NCBI GenBank assembly: GCA_022614805.1
Contig: JAKEHY010000025.1
Coordinates: 1-64,000 of the forward strand
Source of the DNA: Candidatus Zixiibacteriota bacterium
GTDB lineage: Bacteria > Zixibacteria > MSB-5A5 > DSPP01
Length of the DNA stretch: 64,000 nucleotides
Direction: 5' to 3'
Made by a program: the position numbers and the translations under genes. The notes beneath the pieces are model-generated. The model was not told the origin of the DNA. It searched no databases and saw only the letters and a program-made list of their open reading frames with translations. Shown here in pieces: positions 51,345 through 58,747 of this stretch. Within the stretch, counting starts at the first letter, position 1, and the number at the start of each line of letters is the position of its first letter.

Positions 51345-51415
51345 TGAATTCCGCCAAAATTGGCAGCTTCTTCGAGCGAGTTGTCCAAAAGCCCCCTATT
51401 TAGTAGAGGGACGTG
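51345..51415 (+). promoter_or_regulatory. Bipartite phage leader motif, copy 4
   Basis: On plus: GCCAAAATTGGC dyad (51352-51363), TTCGAGCGAGTTGTCC (51371-51386), 9 nt, then CTATTTAGTAG (51396-51406) and AGGGACGTGTGTGCACG. It faces right, toward the portal gene about 120 bp away, opposite to copies 1-3. Confidence 0.6.
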
Positions 51416-51533
51416 TGTGCACGAATCACTAATCACCCCTCTCTAATCTCTGTTTCATTTCCCTCCCCCTTCCCGCATCGGGAAGGGGGATTAAGGGGGT
51501 TAGGTCAAATGCCCACCCAAAATGGAGGTAAAA

Positions 51534-52817
51534 ATGCTCAAATTCTTAACAAGGCTTTTCCCCGGTCACAAAAACGCAAAAAAATTCCCCGGTTTTGAGG
51601 CTTCGCTAAAGCTTCACAGGCCGAAAAAACTGTATCCAAAAAGACCGCAGGCAATTTCGGAACCGAATGCCGACGTTTTTCGCTTTCAAACCTGGGACCG
51701 GCCGACGCGGTTGGAGTTCTACCGATTCATAAGGGATAATGTTCCGATTTTGAACTCCGTCATTTGGACTTGGGCAAGATTATGCGCCGCGCCAAATCGA
51801 TTGGAAATCACTGGAGAAACTGCAGCGGAACAAAAAAAGAAGGCGCAAAAAATTCTGCGGGGGCTGGATGAGCGGCTGTACCAATATCCCTTCGCCCGTT
51901 TCGGCGGCACGGATGCGGTTCTGGCCCAGTTTTTCAATTCGCTCTTTACGCTGGGAGCGGTGGCCGGTGAAATCGTTTTGAACCCCAGCCGCACGAAAAT
52001 CGAGAAATTTTTCTTCATCGACCCGGCCACGCTCGGTTTTGTGTGGGATAAATCAGGGAACTGTCAAATATATCAGCAAACCGAAAACGGGGAAAAACTC
52101 TTGAACCCCTACTCGATTTACTACGCCGGGCTGGATGCCGAGATGGCCAACCTGTATGGCCGCTCTATTCTCGGTTCGATTCCTTTCGTCGCCAAAGTCG
52201 AGCAGTCGCTCGTGGCGGATATGCAGAAAACGATGCACAACGCCGGCTACAACCGGATTCACGTCAAAATCAAACCGCCCGAGAAACGGGAGCTGGAAAC
52301 GGATGAAACCTATCTCGAACGCGCGAACAAATATTTCGACGACACGGTGAGAGCGGTGAAGGATTTGGCGCCGGAGGACAACCCGGTGACCTGGAACGAC
52401 GTGGAGATTGAATATATCGGCCCCAAAGGCCCCCTTTCCTCCTCCGAGTCATGGTATATCACCCACAAGGCGATGGTGGAGGACATTTGCGCCGGCACGC
52501 ATCTCGACCCTTTTCTGCTCGGCTATTCTTACGGCACGACCCAGACCTGGGCCCGCTTCAAATACGAACTGGTCTTGCGGCAGGTCGTCTCCGTGCAAAG
52601 AATCGCCAAACGCTTTATGGAATGGATTTACAATTTGGAATTGGCGTTGAACGGCATCGACAATCTGAAAGCCGAGTTCCATTTCGACAACAGAAAGAGT
52701 TTCGACATTCTTGAAAATGCGAAGACCGAGCAGATGAAGTTAGATAATTTGATTAAAAAACAGACCGCCGGATACATCACTTTCGACCAAGCCAAATCCC
52801 AGGCGCAAGGGTCGTAG
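51534..52817 (+). CDS. Phage portal protein
   Basis: A 427-aa portal-type protein. Characteristic segments are the early PTRLEFYRFIRDNVPILNSV, FFFIDPATLGFVWDKSGNCQ, SIYYAGLDAEMANLYGRSIL, the helical SYGTTQTWARFKYELVLRQV and the C-terminal MKLDNLIKKQTAGYITFDQA. It would form the ring through which DNA enters the capsid. The ATG at 51534 is preferred over 51522 because GGAGG lies 5 nt upstream of it. Its partner capsid and protease genes are 23 kb away on the opposite strand. Confidence 0.85.
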   Translation: MLKFLTRLFPGHKNAKKFPGFEASLKLHRPKKLYPKRPQAISEPNADVFRFQTWDRPTRLEFYRFIRDNVPILNSVIWTWARLCAAPNRLEITGETAAEQKKKAQKILRGLDERLYQYPFARFGGTDAVLAQFFNSLFTLGAVAGEIVLNPSRTKIEKFFFIDPATLGFVWDKSGNCQIYQQTENGEKLLNPYSIYYAGLDAEMANLYGRSILGSIPFVAKVEQSLVADMQKTMHNAGYNRIHVKIKPPEKRELETDETYLERANKYFDDTVRAVKDLAPEDNPVTWNDVEIEYIGPKGPLSSSESWYITHKAMVEDICAGTHLDPFLLGYSYGTTQTWARFKYELVLRQVVSVQRIAKRFMEWIYNLELALNGIDNLKAEFHFDNRKSFDILENAKTEQMKLDNLIKKQTAGYITFDQAKSQAQGS

Positions 52818-52840
52818 GGGCAGGCCGCCTTGCCTGCCCA

Positions 52841-52927
52841 GTAGGGGTTTGATTAATCAAACCCCTACACAAAACCGTAGGGGCACGGCATGCCGTGCCC
52901 CTACGGGCGAACGCCGTTCGCCCCTAC
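52841..52927. repeat. 28-bp palindrome copy 6 plus two GTAGGGG-type palindromes
   Basis: 52841-52868 is a perfect 28-bp palindrome identical to those in the left phage block. 52877-52904 has GTAGGGGCACGGCA arms. 52905-52927 has GGGCGAAC/GTTCGCCCCTAC arms. They lie between portal and terminase. Confidence 0.92.
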
Positions 52928-53019
52928 GGTTTTATTTTTTCCCTCCCCTTGAGGGGAGGCTTGCCCGAGTCGCCCGTACGGACGGCCAGGGGATTAAGGG
53001 TGGGGTCAATTTTTTTCAA

Positions 53020-54360
53020 ATGCAGCAAAATGTTCAAAGGTTTCTCGATGAATCCCTCTGGCTCAAGGCCGCCGCCGACCCGGCCTGTTTCGCAGAAACA
53101 ATCCTGGGCGCCGGACTGCATCTTGGCCAAAAAAAATGGCTGACAAACGCCAATAAAAATGAAAACCTGCTCCACGCCGGCAATCGCTGGGGGAAGGGAG
53201 AGGTGCAGGCGTTAAAAATTCTGCACCTTATGCTGTTTCGACTCGCGGGGGGCAAACCCGTCAAGGAAAATTACCGCCTGGCGAACGTCAGCATCACCCA
53301 GAACCAGTCCGAAATCGTCTTTCGGAAGATTCTCCGCTGGATAAAGGAAGCCAAATGGCTGGAAATTCTGGTGAAGGAAGAAAAGCGCACCCCTTTCCCA
53401 ACCATCCGATTGGCCACCGGCGCCGAAATCTCGGCCCGGACGACCCAGAAGCGTGGGGAATATTTGTTGGGGGAGGGATACGATTTCATAAACTTTGACG
53501 AGGCCGCCTTCGACCCGGCGGGGGAATACGTGGCCGACAAAGTGCTGGCAATGCGGCTGGCGGACCGCGGCGGGATGCTGGATTTCACTTCGACGCCGAA
53601 AGGGCGCAACTGGTTCTATCAGCGCGCAGAAAAATTGAAGGTGAATCCACGTTGGGGATACGTCCAGGGAGGCGACACACGCGAAAACCGTTTCGTCAAC
53701 CAGGAATATCTTGCCGAACGGATAAGAAGCTGGCCGGAGAATCTGGCGCGGCAGAACGTGGGGGGCGAGTTTGTGGAGGATGCGGAGACGCTTCTTTTGG
53801 AGGAGGAAATCGAGCGGGCGATTGCGGCTTCCACCGGCCTGTCTTTGCGGCAGGCCGGGGGGCGCTACATCGCGGGGTGGGATTTGGGGCGGAAGGTGAG
53901 CTTTACCACGGGGGCGATTTTGGACATTTCCGAAAAACCGTATCAGTTAGTCGCCTATGAACGCTTTCGCCACCGCAGTTGGGAGCAGGTTTTTCAAACC
54001 ATCCGCAAGCGGAAAAAAGAGTATGGCGGGCCGGTGATGATTGACGCGACGGGTTTGGGGGACGTGGTTTTGGACGAACTGAAGGACATCAAGCCGACTG
54101 GATTTACCTTCAACAAAAAAACCAAAAACGAACTTTTATTGAATTTCAAACGGGCGCACGAGAAAGGGGAAATCGCCTATCCGTATCTGGAGCAATGGGA
54201 GGATGCCGAGACGCTTTGGAGTTTGCGGGCGGAGCTGGAAAGCTTGAATTGGGAGGACAACCAGGAGGCCGATTTTTCTTTCGCCCTCGCTTTGGCCCTC
54301 TGGCTCTTACGAGTCAGAGAAAGTATCGTCCTCCCGCAGGGAAGGTGGGATAAGGTTTGA
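53020..54360 (+). CDS. Phage terminase large subunit
   Basis: A 446-aa DNA-packaging ATPase/nuclease. The Walker A variant is HAGNRWGKGE (Lys59), Walker B is YDFINFDEAAF (Asp160, Glu161), and a coupling-type FTSTPKGRNW follows. The RNase H-like nuclease has AGWDLGRK (Asp288), VMIDATGLGD (Asp342) and EADFSFALAL (Asp418). All key residues are present, so it looks functional. I chose ATG 53020; an upstream in-frame start lies inside the palindrome at 52841-52868. The order portal then terminase is the reverse of the usual one. Confidence 0.88.
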   Translation: MQQNVQRFLDESLWLKAAADPACFAETILGAGLHLGQKKWLTNANKNENLLHAGNRWGKGEVQALKILHLMLFRLAGGKPVKENYRLANVSITQNQSEIVFRKILRWIKEAKWLEILVKEEKRTPFPTIRLATGAEISARTTQKRGEYLLGEGYDFINFDEAAFDPAGEYVADKVLAMRLADRGGMLDFTSTPKGRNWFYQRAEKLKVNPRWGYVQGGDTRENRFVNQEYLAERIRSWPENLARQNVGGEFVEDAETLLLEEEIERAIAASTGLSLRQAGGRYIAGWDLGRKVSFTTGAILDISEKPYQLVAYERFRHRSWEQVFQTIRKRKKEYGGPVMIDATGLGDVVLDELKDIKPTGFTFNKKTKNELLLNFKRAHEKGEIAYPYLEQWEDAETLWSLRAELESLNWEDNQEADFSFALALALWLLRVRESIVLPQGRWDKV

Positions 54361-54531
54361 AAAACTAAGTCGTCCTAATCTGGAACAAAGTAGCCCAAAA
54401 CGGGGTAATATAGGCAGATAGAACTGTCGATACAATAAATAGAGCTTGACAGGTGGTTTTATGGGATTAAATTCCAGAATGCGAGGAGCCGGGGATGCTG
54501 TCGGCTCTATCTTACGAAGGGAGAGATAGAG
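54361..54531 (+). promoter_or_regulatory. AT-rich leader of hicB with hairpin over the ribosome site
   Basis: A TTGACA box at 54449 starts the leader. CTCTATCT (54505-54512) and AGATAGAG (54524-54531) can pair, with the ribosome site GAAGGGAG in the loop, immediately before the TTG start. It could act as an operator or a translation switch. Confidence 0.45.
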
Positions 54532-54882
54532 TTGTCAAAGAGCGGATTTAACTTTAAGGTAAGAGGTTACACCAAGCCAGAAAGCGACCATTACGTCGCA
54601 GTCTGTATAGATTTGAATTTAGTAGGTCAGGGTAATACCCCGGAAGAAGCCATGGATAAAGTCTCAGATGCAATCCGACTTTATTTTAGTTATCTAAAAG
54701 ATCATCCCGAAGAAATTCCACTGCGCTTGCCCCGGAGAGCAAAATTCGGGTTTCTTATGACCTATTGGGGAATTAGGATAAATCACTATATAGTGCATAA
54801 ATTTATTCATCTAAAAAACTGGTTTAAAGAATATAGGCCCTTCGAGAAAAGAGTTATTCCCACCCAATATAAATTGGCTTAA
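54532..54882 (+). CDS. HicB-like antitoxin candidate
   Basis: A 116-aa protein. The partial RNase H-like HicB fold is seen in DHYVAVCIDLNLVGQGNTPE followed by EAMDKVSDAIRLYFSYLKDH. The usual C-terminal HTH or RHH domain is not recognisable; instead there is a basic, aromatic tail (IVHKFIHLKNWFKEYRPFEK). It starts with TTG. It is tail-to-tail with the HicA-like gene, separated by one base, an unusual layout for hicAB. Both are AT-rich compared with the surroundings, suggesting transfer. Confidence 0.7.
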   Translation: MSKSGFNFKVRGYTKPESDHYVAVCIDLNLVGQGNTPEEAMDKVSDAIRLYFSYLKDHPEEIPLRLPRRAKFGFLMTYWGIRINHYIVHKFIHLKNWFKEYRPFEKRVIPTQYKLA

Positions 54883-54883
54883 T

Positions 54884-55129
54884 CTACAATCTCGAAAGTA
54901 TTTTATAAAATTCTTTCTTGCTACATCCAATTTGATTGATTATAGATTTAAGTAAATCGCCGAAAATTTCGTCAAGATTTTTGGGCACTGTTACTAAATC
55001 TTTGTGGGGTTCAATTCGATGTTTATATTGGTGGTGTGAACCGCTGGAACGCTCAACATAATATCCAAGATGGGCCAACACCTTATGAATGTCCCGAACC
55101 TTGATGGGACCGCCGGTTTTACTCACCAA
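54884..55129 (-). CDS. HicA-like toxin candidate (mRNA interferase)
   Basis: An 81-aa dsRBD-like HicA protein. The helix IHKVLAHLGYYVERSS leads into the catalytic GSHHQYKH (His32/His33), then LVTVPKNLDEIFGDLLKSII and a final helix. HicA cleaves mRNAs until bound by HicB. The start is TTG or the following GTG; the ribosome site is weak. It is encoded opposite to the HicB candidate, so the two 3' ends would produce overlapping transcripts. Confidence 0.78.
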   Translation of the reverse strand: MVSKTGGPIKVRDIHKVLAHLGYYVERSSGSHHQYKHRIEPHKDLVTVPKNLDEIFGDLLKSIINQIGCSKKEFYKILSRL

Positions 55130-55399
55130 TAGCCCCGGCCCATGTCCAGATGTGGTTGGTCAATGCCTGCTTCATCGCCAAAGTCATACGCATAGCATAT
55201 ATTTTATAGACCTGCCTTTCTATAACCCTATGCAGGCCAATGCCAAAGTAAATCTTGACATGAGATTTACCGACACTTATATTCAGGTGCTTTCCGTAGC
55301 TCTGTAAGGGGTTACGGTAGTGGAAATGGCATTCACTGACCGGTCAAGGCCGGTTCCTTGTTTAGGATGTTCTTTGACAAATTTAATTCCGAAATCGGA

Positions 55400-55499
55400 G
55401 GAGGGTGTAGGATTCGAACCTACGGGGAGCACTGCCTTGTCAAGGACTACCCCCACCCCGGTATAAGCGGGGCGCATTAAGCCGCTCTGCCAACCCTCC
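55400..55499 (-). tRNA. Class II tRNA-like gene, anticodon loop CTTATAC (TAT)
   Basis: Acceptor GGAGGGT/ACCCTCC, D-arm GCAGAGCGG..AATGC, anticodon stem CCCCG/CGGGG with loop CTTATAC, a very long variable region (32 nt with GGGG/CCCC and CCTT/AAGG pairs) and T-arm GTAGG-TTCGAAT-CCTAC. The overall shape is Ser/Leu-like, yet the loop reads TAT (Ile, AUA) and the discriminator is T. CCA is not encoded. It may be an unusual tRNA, an allo-tRNA or a decayed gene. Confidence 0.6.
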
Positions 55500-55520
55500 A
55501 ATGGTTTTGGGAATAAACGA

Positions 55521-55589
55521 TGCCCTGCCCCCGGATTGAACGGGGAAGGCCCGCTTACGAAAGCGGGTTGGTGTCCGATACCGCAGGGC
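55521..55589 (-). tRNA. Degenerate tRNA-like sequence
   Basis: Acceptor GCCCTGC/GCAGGGC and T-arm CCCCG-TTCAATC-CGGGG are perfect, and the anticodon stem CCCGC/GCGGG is strong. The anticodon loop has 8 nt (TTTCGTAA) and the D-arm is only GGT..ACC, without the usual T8 and A14. It is short (69 nt). The identity cannot be assigned (TCG or CGT would be read). Probably a decayed or non-canonical tRNA, 21 nt from its neighbour. Confidence 0.45.
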
Positions 55590-55594
55590 CTGTC

Positions 55595-55627
55595 AGAAGG
55601 CGAAGTGTCAGCTTCGCCTTCTTTTTT
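55595..55627 (+). terminator. Strong hairpin with T run (plus)
   Basis: AGAAGGCGAAG and CTTCGCCTTCT form an 11-bp stem followed by T6 on plus. The adjacent genes are on minus, so its T run faces the other way. It may mark the end of a plus transcript or act as a boundary. Confidence 0.5.
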
Positions 55628-56144
55628 ACTTATCTTCAATCTTATCTTCTTTTTCCCTAAGTTTCGAGGTCAACTGAACAAAGAGCGTTCCATTTTCTTT
55701 AATTAGTTCAAATAATTCGGGAAGATTTTTTACTTGCCCGTAGGCAGAAACATAGGCATTCTTGGCTTTGAATGAATACCCCTCTTTCTCTAAGTGCCTC
55801 GGCACATCCGATAGCTTCATTTTGGGCGTGCGAAGCAATATGTTCGCCAGTATCGTGCCGAATTGATTGGGGTCATCCGAAGTGATAACCCGAAAAGAAC
55901 GCATTTTCGGTTCACTTGGAATGGTTTCTGGTTTAACCTCCGGTAGAGAGGGGATTACCAAGCTATCCCCCAGTTTATCCTGAAGGTCTTTGATGCACCG
56001 GTCAATCTCTGTAATCTGGGCCTCGACCTGTCCCTGCCTCTGTGAAAGCTCGAACAGTTCCGACTGGAGACGGTTGCGCCGTCTTTGCCAATCCGCCACT
56101 ACTTGCTCCACATTTGTCGCAGACCGTTTCCTCCTGTTCATCAT
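55626..56144 (-). CDS. Coiled-coil protein with possible winged-helix-like C-terminus
   Basis: A 172-aa cytoplasmic protein. Residues about 12-60 form a coiled coil (WQRRRNRLQSELFELSQRQG; QITEIDRCIKDLQDKLGDSL). A linker leads to a compact C-terminal domain (ILLRTPKMKLSDVPRHLEKE; YVSAYGQVKNLPELFELIKE) that may be a winged-helix or HARE-type HTH fold (weak). The ATGATG start follows GGAGGAAA. No family recognised. Coding is AT-richer than the average of the window, and it sits just upstream of the tRNA-like genes on the same strand. Confidence 0.65.
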   Translation of the reverse strand: MMNRRKRSATNVEQVVADWQRRRNRLQSELFELSQRQGQVEAQITEIDRCIKDLQDKLGDSLVIPSLPEVKPETIPSEPKMRSFRVITSDDPNQFGTILANILLRTPKMKLSDVPRHLEKEGYSFKAKNAYVSAYGQVKNLPELFELIKENGTLFVQLTSKLREKEDKIEDK

Positions 56145-56951
56145 TTTCCTCCGCGCCCGGACTATGCGGGCGACAATCCATTATAGCCAATGACCGGGAA
56201 AAAGCAAGGAAATTCTGCAAAAAATACTACAATATCTTGTGGTAGATAAGATGTTGGTAACGATTTTTTGGTATGGTTTTTGCTTATGTGAAAAATAACG
56301 GGCATTGGCCAACTTGGATTAGGCGATTTGGCCAATGGCCGGGTATAACCTATGCGGGTGGGGGGTCTGGGGGGGTTCGGTGGGCGAGGTCACGCTAGTC
56401 AACGAGGCCCGTTGTTACCTCACCCCTCAAGGGTTTCCTGCCCCACCTTTTCCTCGGCTACCCCTCGATTTCCCTTCCTCGACAAGCTTCGGAACTCCTC
56501 GGCTCCGCTCGGAGCAAGCAAGTAGGAGCAAGGCTTAAGGGAAAATTAAGCGTGGGGTTGGGGGGAAGTCAAGGGAGGAAGAACGAACCTAACCCCTGGC
56601 CCCTTCCCGACACGGGAAGGGGAAGGGCGAACGCCGTTCGCCCCTACGTTTTTGGTCTTTTGGTTTTTTGTTTTCGTAGGGGCGAGGCGCCCTCGCCCGG
56701 TGGGGTTTGTGGCGCAGGTTAGGTTTTTCTTAACCTGCGCACCCCGCAGGATACGTCCCGCCGAGGGCGGGGCTTTATCCCGCGCCACATTTACTTTCAC
56801 GAAAATTTTAAAGGGGACACCTGTTTCCTCATCAGCTTCCGTCCTTGAGGGTCGGGAAAATCCGGAAAGGGCATAGTGTCCCCGTTTTTCACATCGAACG
56901 GGTAAGAGCGTATTTCAATCGTCAATCATCAATCCCTCAATCGTCAATCAT
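56145..56951. other. Gene-free region rich in palindromes
   Basis: No supported gene. It contains a C-rich element with CCTCGAC/GGAGC hairpins (56420-56560), a CCCCTTCCC/GGGAAGGGG hairpin (56596-56624), GGGCGAAC/GTTCGCCCCTAC (56625-56646), GTAGGGGCGAGG (56677), a GGGGACAC..GTGTCCCC pair (56813-56884) and ATCGTCAATC repeats (56919-56950) also seen near 37.86 kb. Confidence 0.6.
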
Positions 56952-58364
56952 TTAATTATTGGCCACAATCCACCAGTTCGCGCCGTCGCTGATGATGCTT
57001 ACGTACTTTAATGGCTGAAGAGAGTAGCTCGGGTTTCCGTCAATGGTTTCGCTTCCGAAAGGTGTGATGGGTTCTGCACATGGAGTCGTACCACCTATAT
57101 GCTTAATGGTATAGGCCCGTCCTTTGATTCCGACGGCAGACGGTAATTCCACTCCACAAGGGACACAAAAATTGTTGTGAACCAGTAACACGCAGTCGTT
57201 TGCATTGAGCTTATGGGGTTCAAGGCACACCGTTGGCGTAACGACAACATGAAATGAAATTGCGCCGTTTACCTGCAGGGGGCTGTTTGGAATCGCTGCT
57301 CCCGTCCCGATGCCAACATTCCCCCCGACAATCACGTCTCCGCCGGCGTTGATGCCGCCGCTGTTGTACAGGTAGCCCATAGAAGAGATGTTTCCCGAAG
57401 CATCGATGGAAGCCACCGGGTTCCCCAGCGCATCCGTACACTCTAAAAAGTTGAAACCACCCCCAACCGGTACCTTGCATAAACCAAGGTTATGTCCCAG
57501 TTCATGCTCAATGGTCGTGGCGCCCGAAGGTTCTATGGAAGCGACGGCCGCGCCCGCGCCGTTTTTCCATTCCGTCAGCTTGCTGACCGACGCGGCGGGG
57601 TCCAAAGAAATTTGCTGCAGTATGCCATCATCCCTGCCTATATATATGCTCCCCTTGCTGGTTTTAATCTCTATGGGAACGGGAGCGGGGAAATTGGATA
57701 TCGTCGGCGAAAAACTGGTCAGCTGTATGGCGGGCGTGGCGATGATGCCGTCGGAAGCACAGCTTACCAAAGTTGCGCCGGAGCTGTTTTTTATCTCCAT
57801 CAATGGGGACGTCTGTAGGGGGGAAGCATGAATCGTAAGCGGCGTTTGGACGGGGCCGGGGCCAGACAACACCATATTTTTCGCATTCATTGCGCCAGCC
57901 ACGGCCAGGTCGCTTTGAATCGAGACGTCGCCGGAGATGACCCCGCCGGTGGCACCGTCCACCGTCCCCACCCGCGCCGAGTAGGGAACAGAGGTCAACT
58001 GCGTGCGCGGAGAGGCCTCCGGGTCGGCCCCGACCGAAACCCCCACCCAGAGATTGGCGTTGGAAAATAAACTCGCCGGCAAGGGCTGCTCCGACCCCAG
58101 AACTACGTTAAAAAGCCCGCCGGTGGTGTTCACGCTGAAAGTATCCGACCACAAGGCCGGATTGAGGCCGGAAGCCTCGTCGTAAATCCGAACGGCGACC
58201 GAGTAGCTGGCGTTCGGCACCGGATTGCCGGAGCCATCTTTCAGGATACCCTGGAAATTGATGAGTTGGGGCACCGCTCCAAGGGCTGCACTTGGGGCAA
58301 GCGCCGTGAACATCGAGCAGAAAAGCAGAATCCCCGCTCCCAAAAGCATTGTGGTGCGTTTCAT
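56952..58364 (-). CDS. Secreted fibre-like surface protein 1
   Basis: A 470-aa protein with signal peptide (MKRTTMLLGAGILLFCSMFT..ALG). The N-terminal domain (about 30-150) has AVPQLINFQGILKDGSGNPV, SVAVRIYDEASG, TTGGLFNVVLGS and RTQLTSVPYSARV, shared with the two genes that follow. A repetitive middle contains GGDVIVGGNVGIGTG. The C-terminus (GIKGRAYTIKHIGG; IDGNPSYSLQPLKYVSIISD; ANWWIVANN) matches that of the 59.7-61.1 kb gene, recalling phage-fibre-like tips. No dockerin. The start follows GGGAGGTTTTC. Probably a trimeric surface fibre (inference). Confidence 0.75.
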   Translation of the reverse strand: MKRTTMLLGAGILLFCSMFTALAPSAALGAVPQLINFQGILKDGSGNPVPNASYSVAVRIYDEASGLNPALWSDTFSVNTTGGLFNVVLGSEQPLPASLFSNANLWVGVSVGADPEASPRTQLTSVPYSARVGTVDGATGGVISGDVSIQSDLAVAGAMNAKNMVLSGPGPVQTPLTIHASPLQTSPLMEIKNSSGATLVSCASDGIIATPAIQLTSFSPTISNFPAPVPIEIKTSKGSIYIGRDDGILQQISLDPAASVSKLTEWKNGAGAAVASIEPSGATTIEHELGHNLGLCKVPVGGGFNFLECTDALGNPVASIDASGNISSMGYLYNSGGINAGGDVIVGGNVGIGTGAAIPNSPLQVNGAISFHVVVTPTVCLEPHKLNANDCVLLVHNNFCVPCGVELPSAVGIKGRAYTIKHIGGTTPCAEPITPFGSETIDGNPSYSLQPLKYVSIISDGANWWIVANN

Positions 58365-58747
58365 GAAAACCTCCCTTTGGGTTTTGTGAGGACAGGTCTT
58401 ATGCCTGCCCGTTTCCTTTTGTTCAGACATAGTTCAACCCTTTCGGCAAATTTCCCTCCCTCCTTTCGCCGTTTGAAATGCCTTAAATCAGTGGCTGAAA
58501 GATAACCAACCCGGAGGGCCTGTCAAGGAAAAAGGGCGGGATGAACGAACCTAACCCCCTCCCCCCCTTCCCAGAGCGGGAAGGGGCCAGGGGTTAGGTA
58601 AAAAAAGGGCGGGTTTGTTTATCCCGACTTGCTCCGACCCCAATTTTCTTGGGGAAAGGAACTGAAGACGGGAAAAACCCGCCGCTTTATTGAAGTTAGG
58701 TTGCCATTGTAAGGGCGAGGCATGCCTCGCCCCTACGTCGGCAAAAA
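58365..58747. other. Gene-free region with palindromes
   Basis: An AACCTAACCCC..GGGGTTAGG element enclosing CCCTTCCC/GGGAAGGG arms (58549-58600), and a GTAAGGGCGAGGCA/TGCCTCGCCCCTAC palindrome (58710-58736). No gene seen. Confidence 0.6.

Noticed and set aside
52849-53019. N-terminal extension of the terminase
   Set aside because: It starts inside the 28-bp palindrome and encodes repeat sequence; the terminase homology begins after ATG 53020.
55283-55639. 118-aa reading frame on minus
   Set aside because: Covers both tRNA-like genes and a hairpin; the peptide is their translation.
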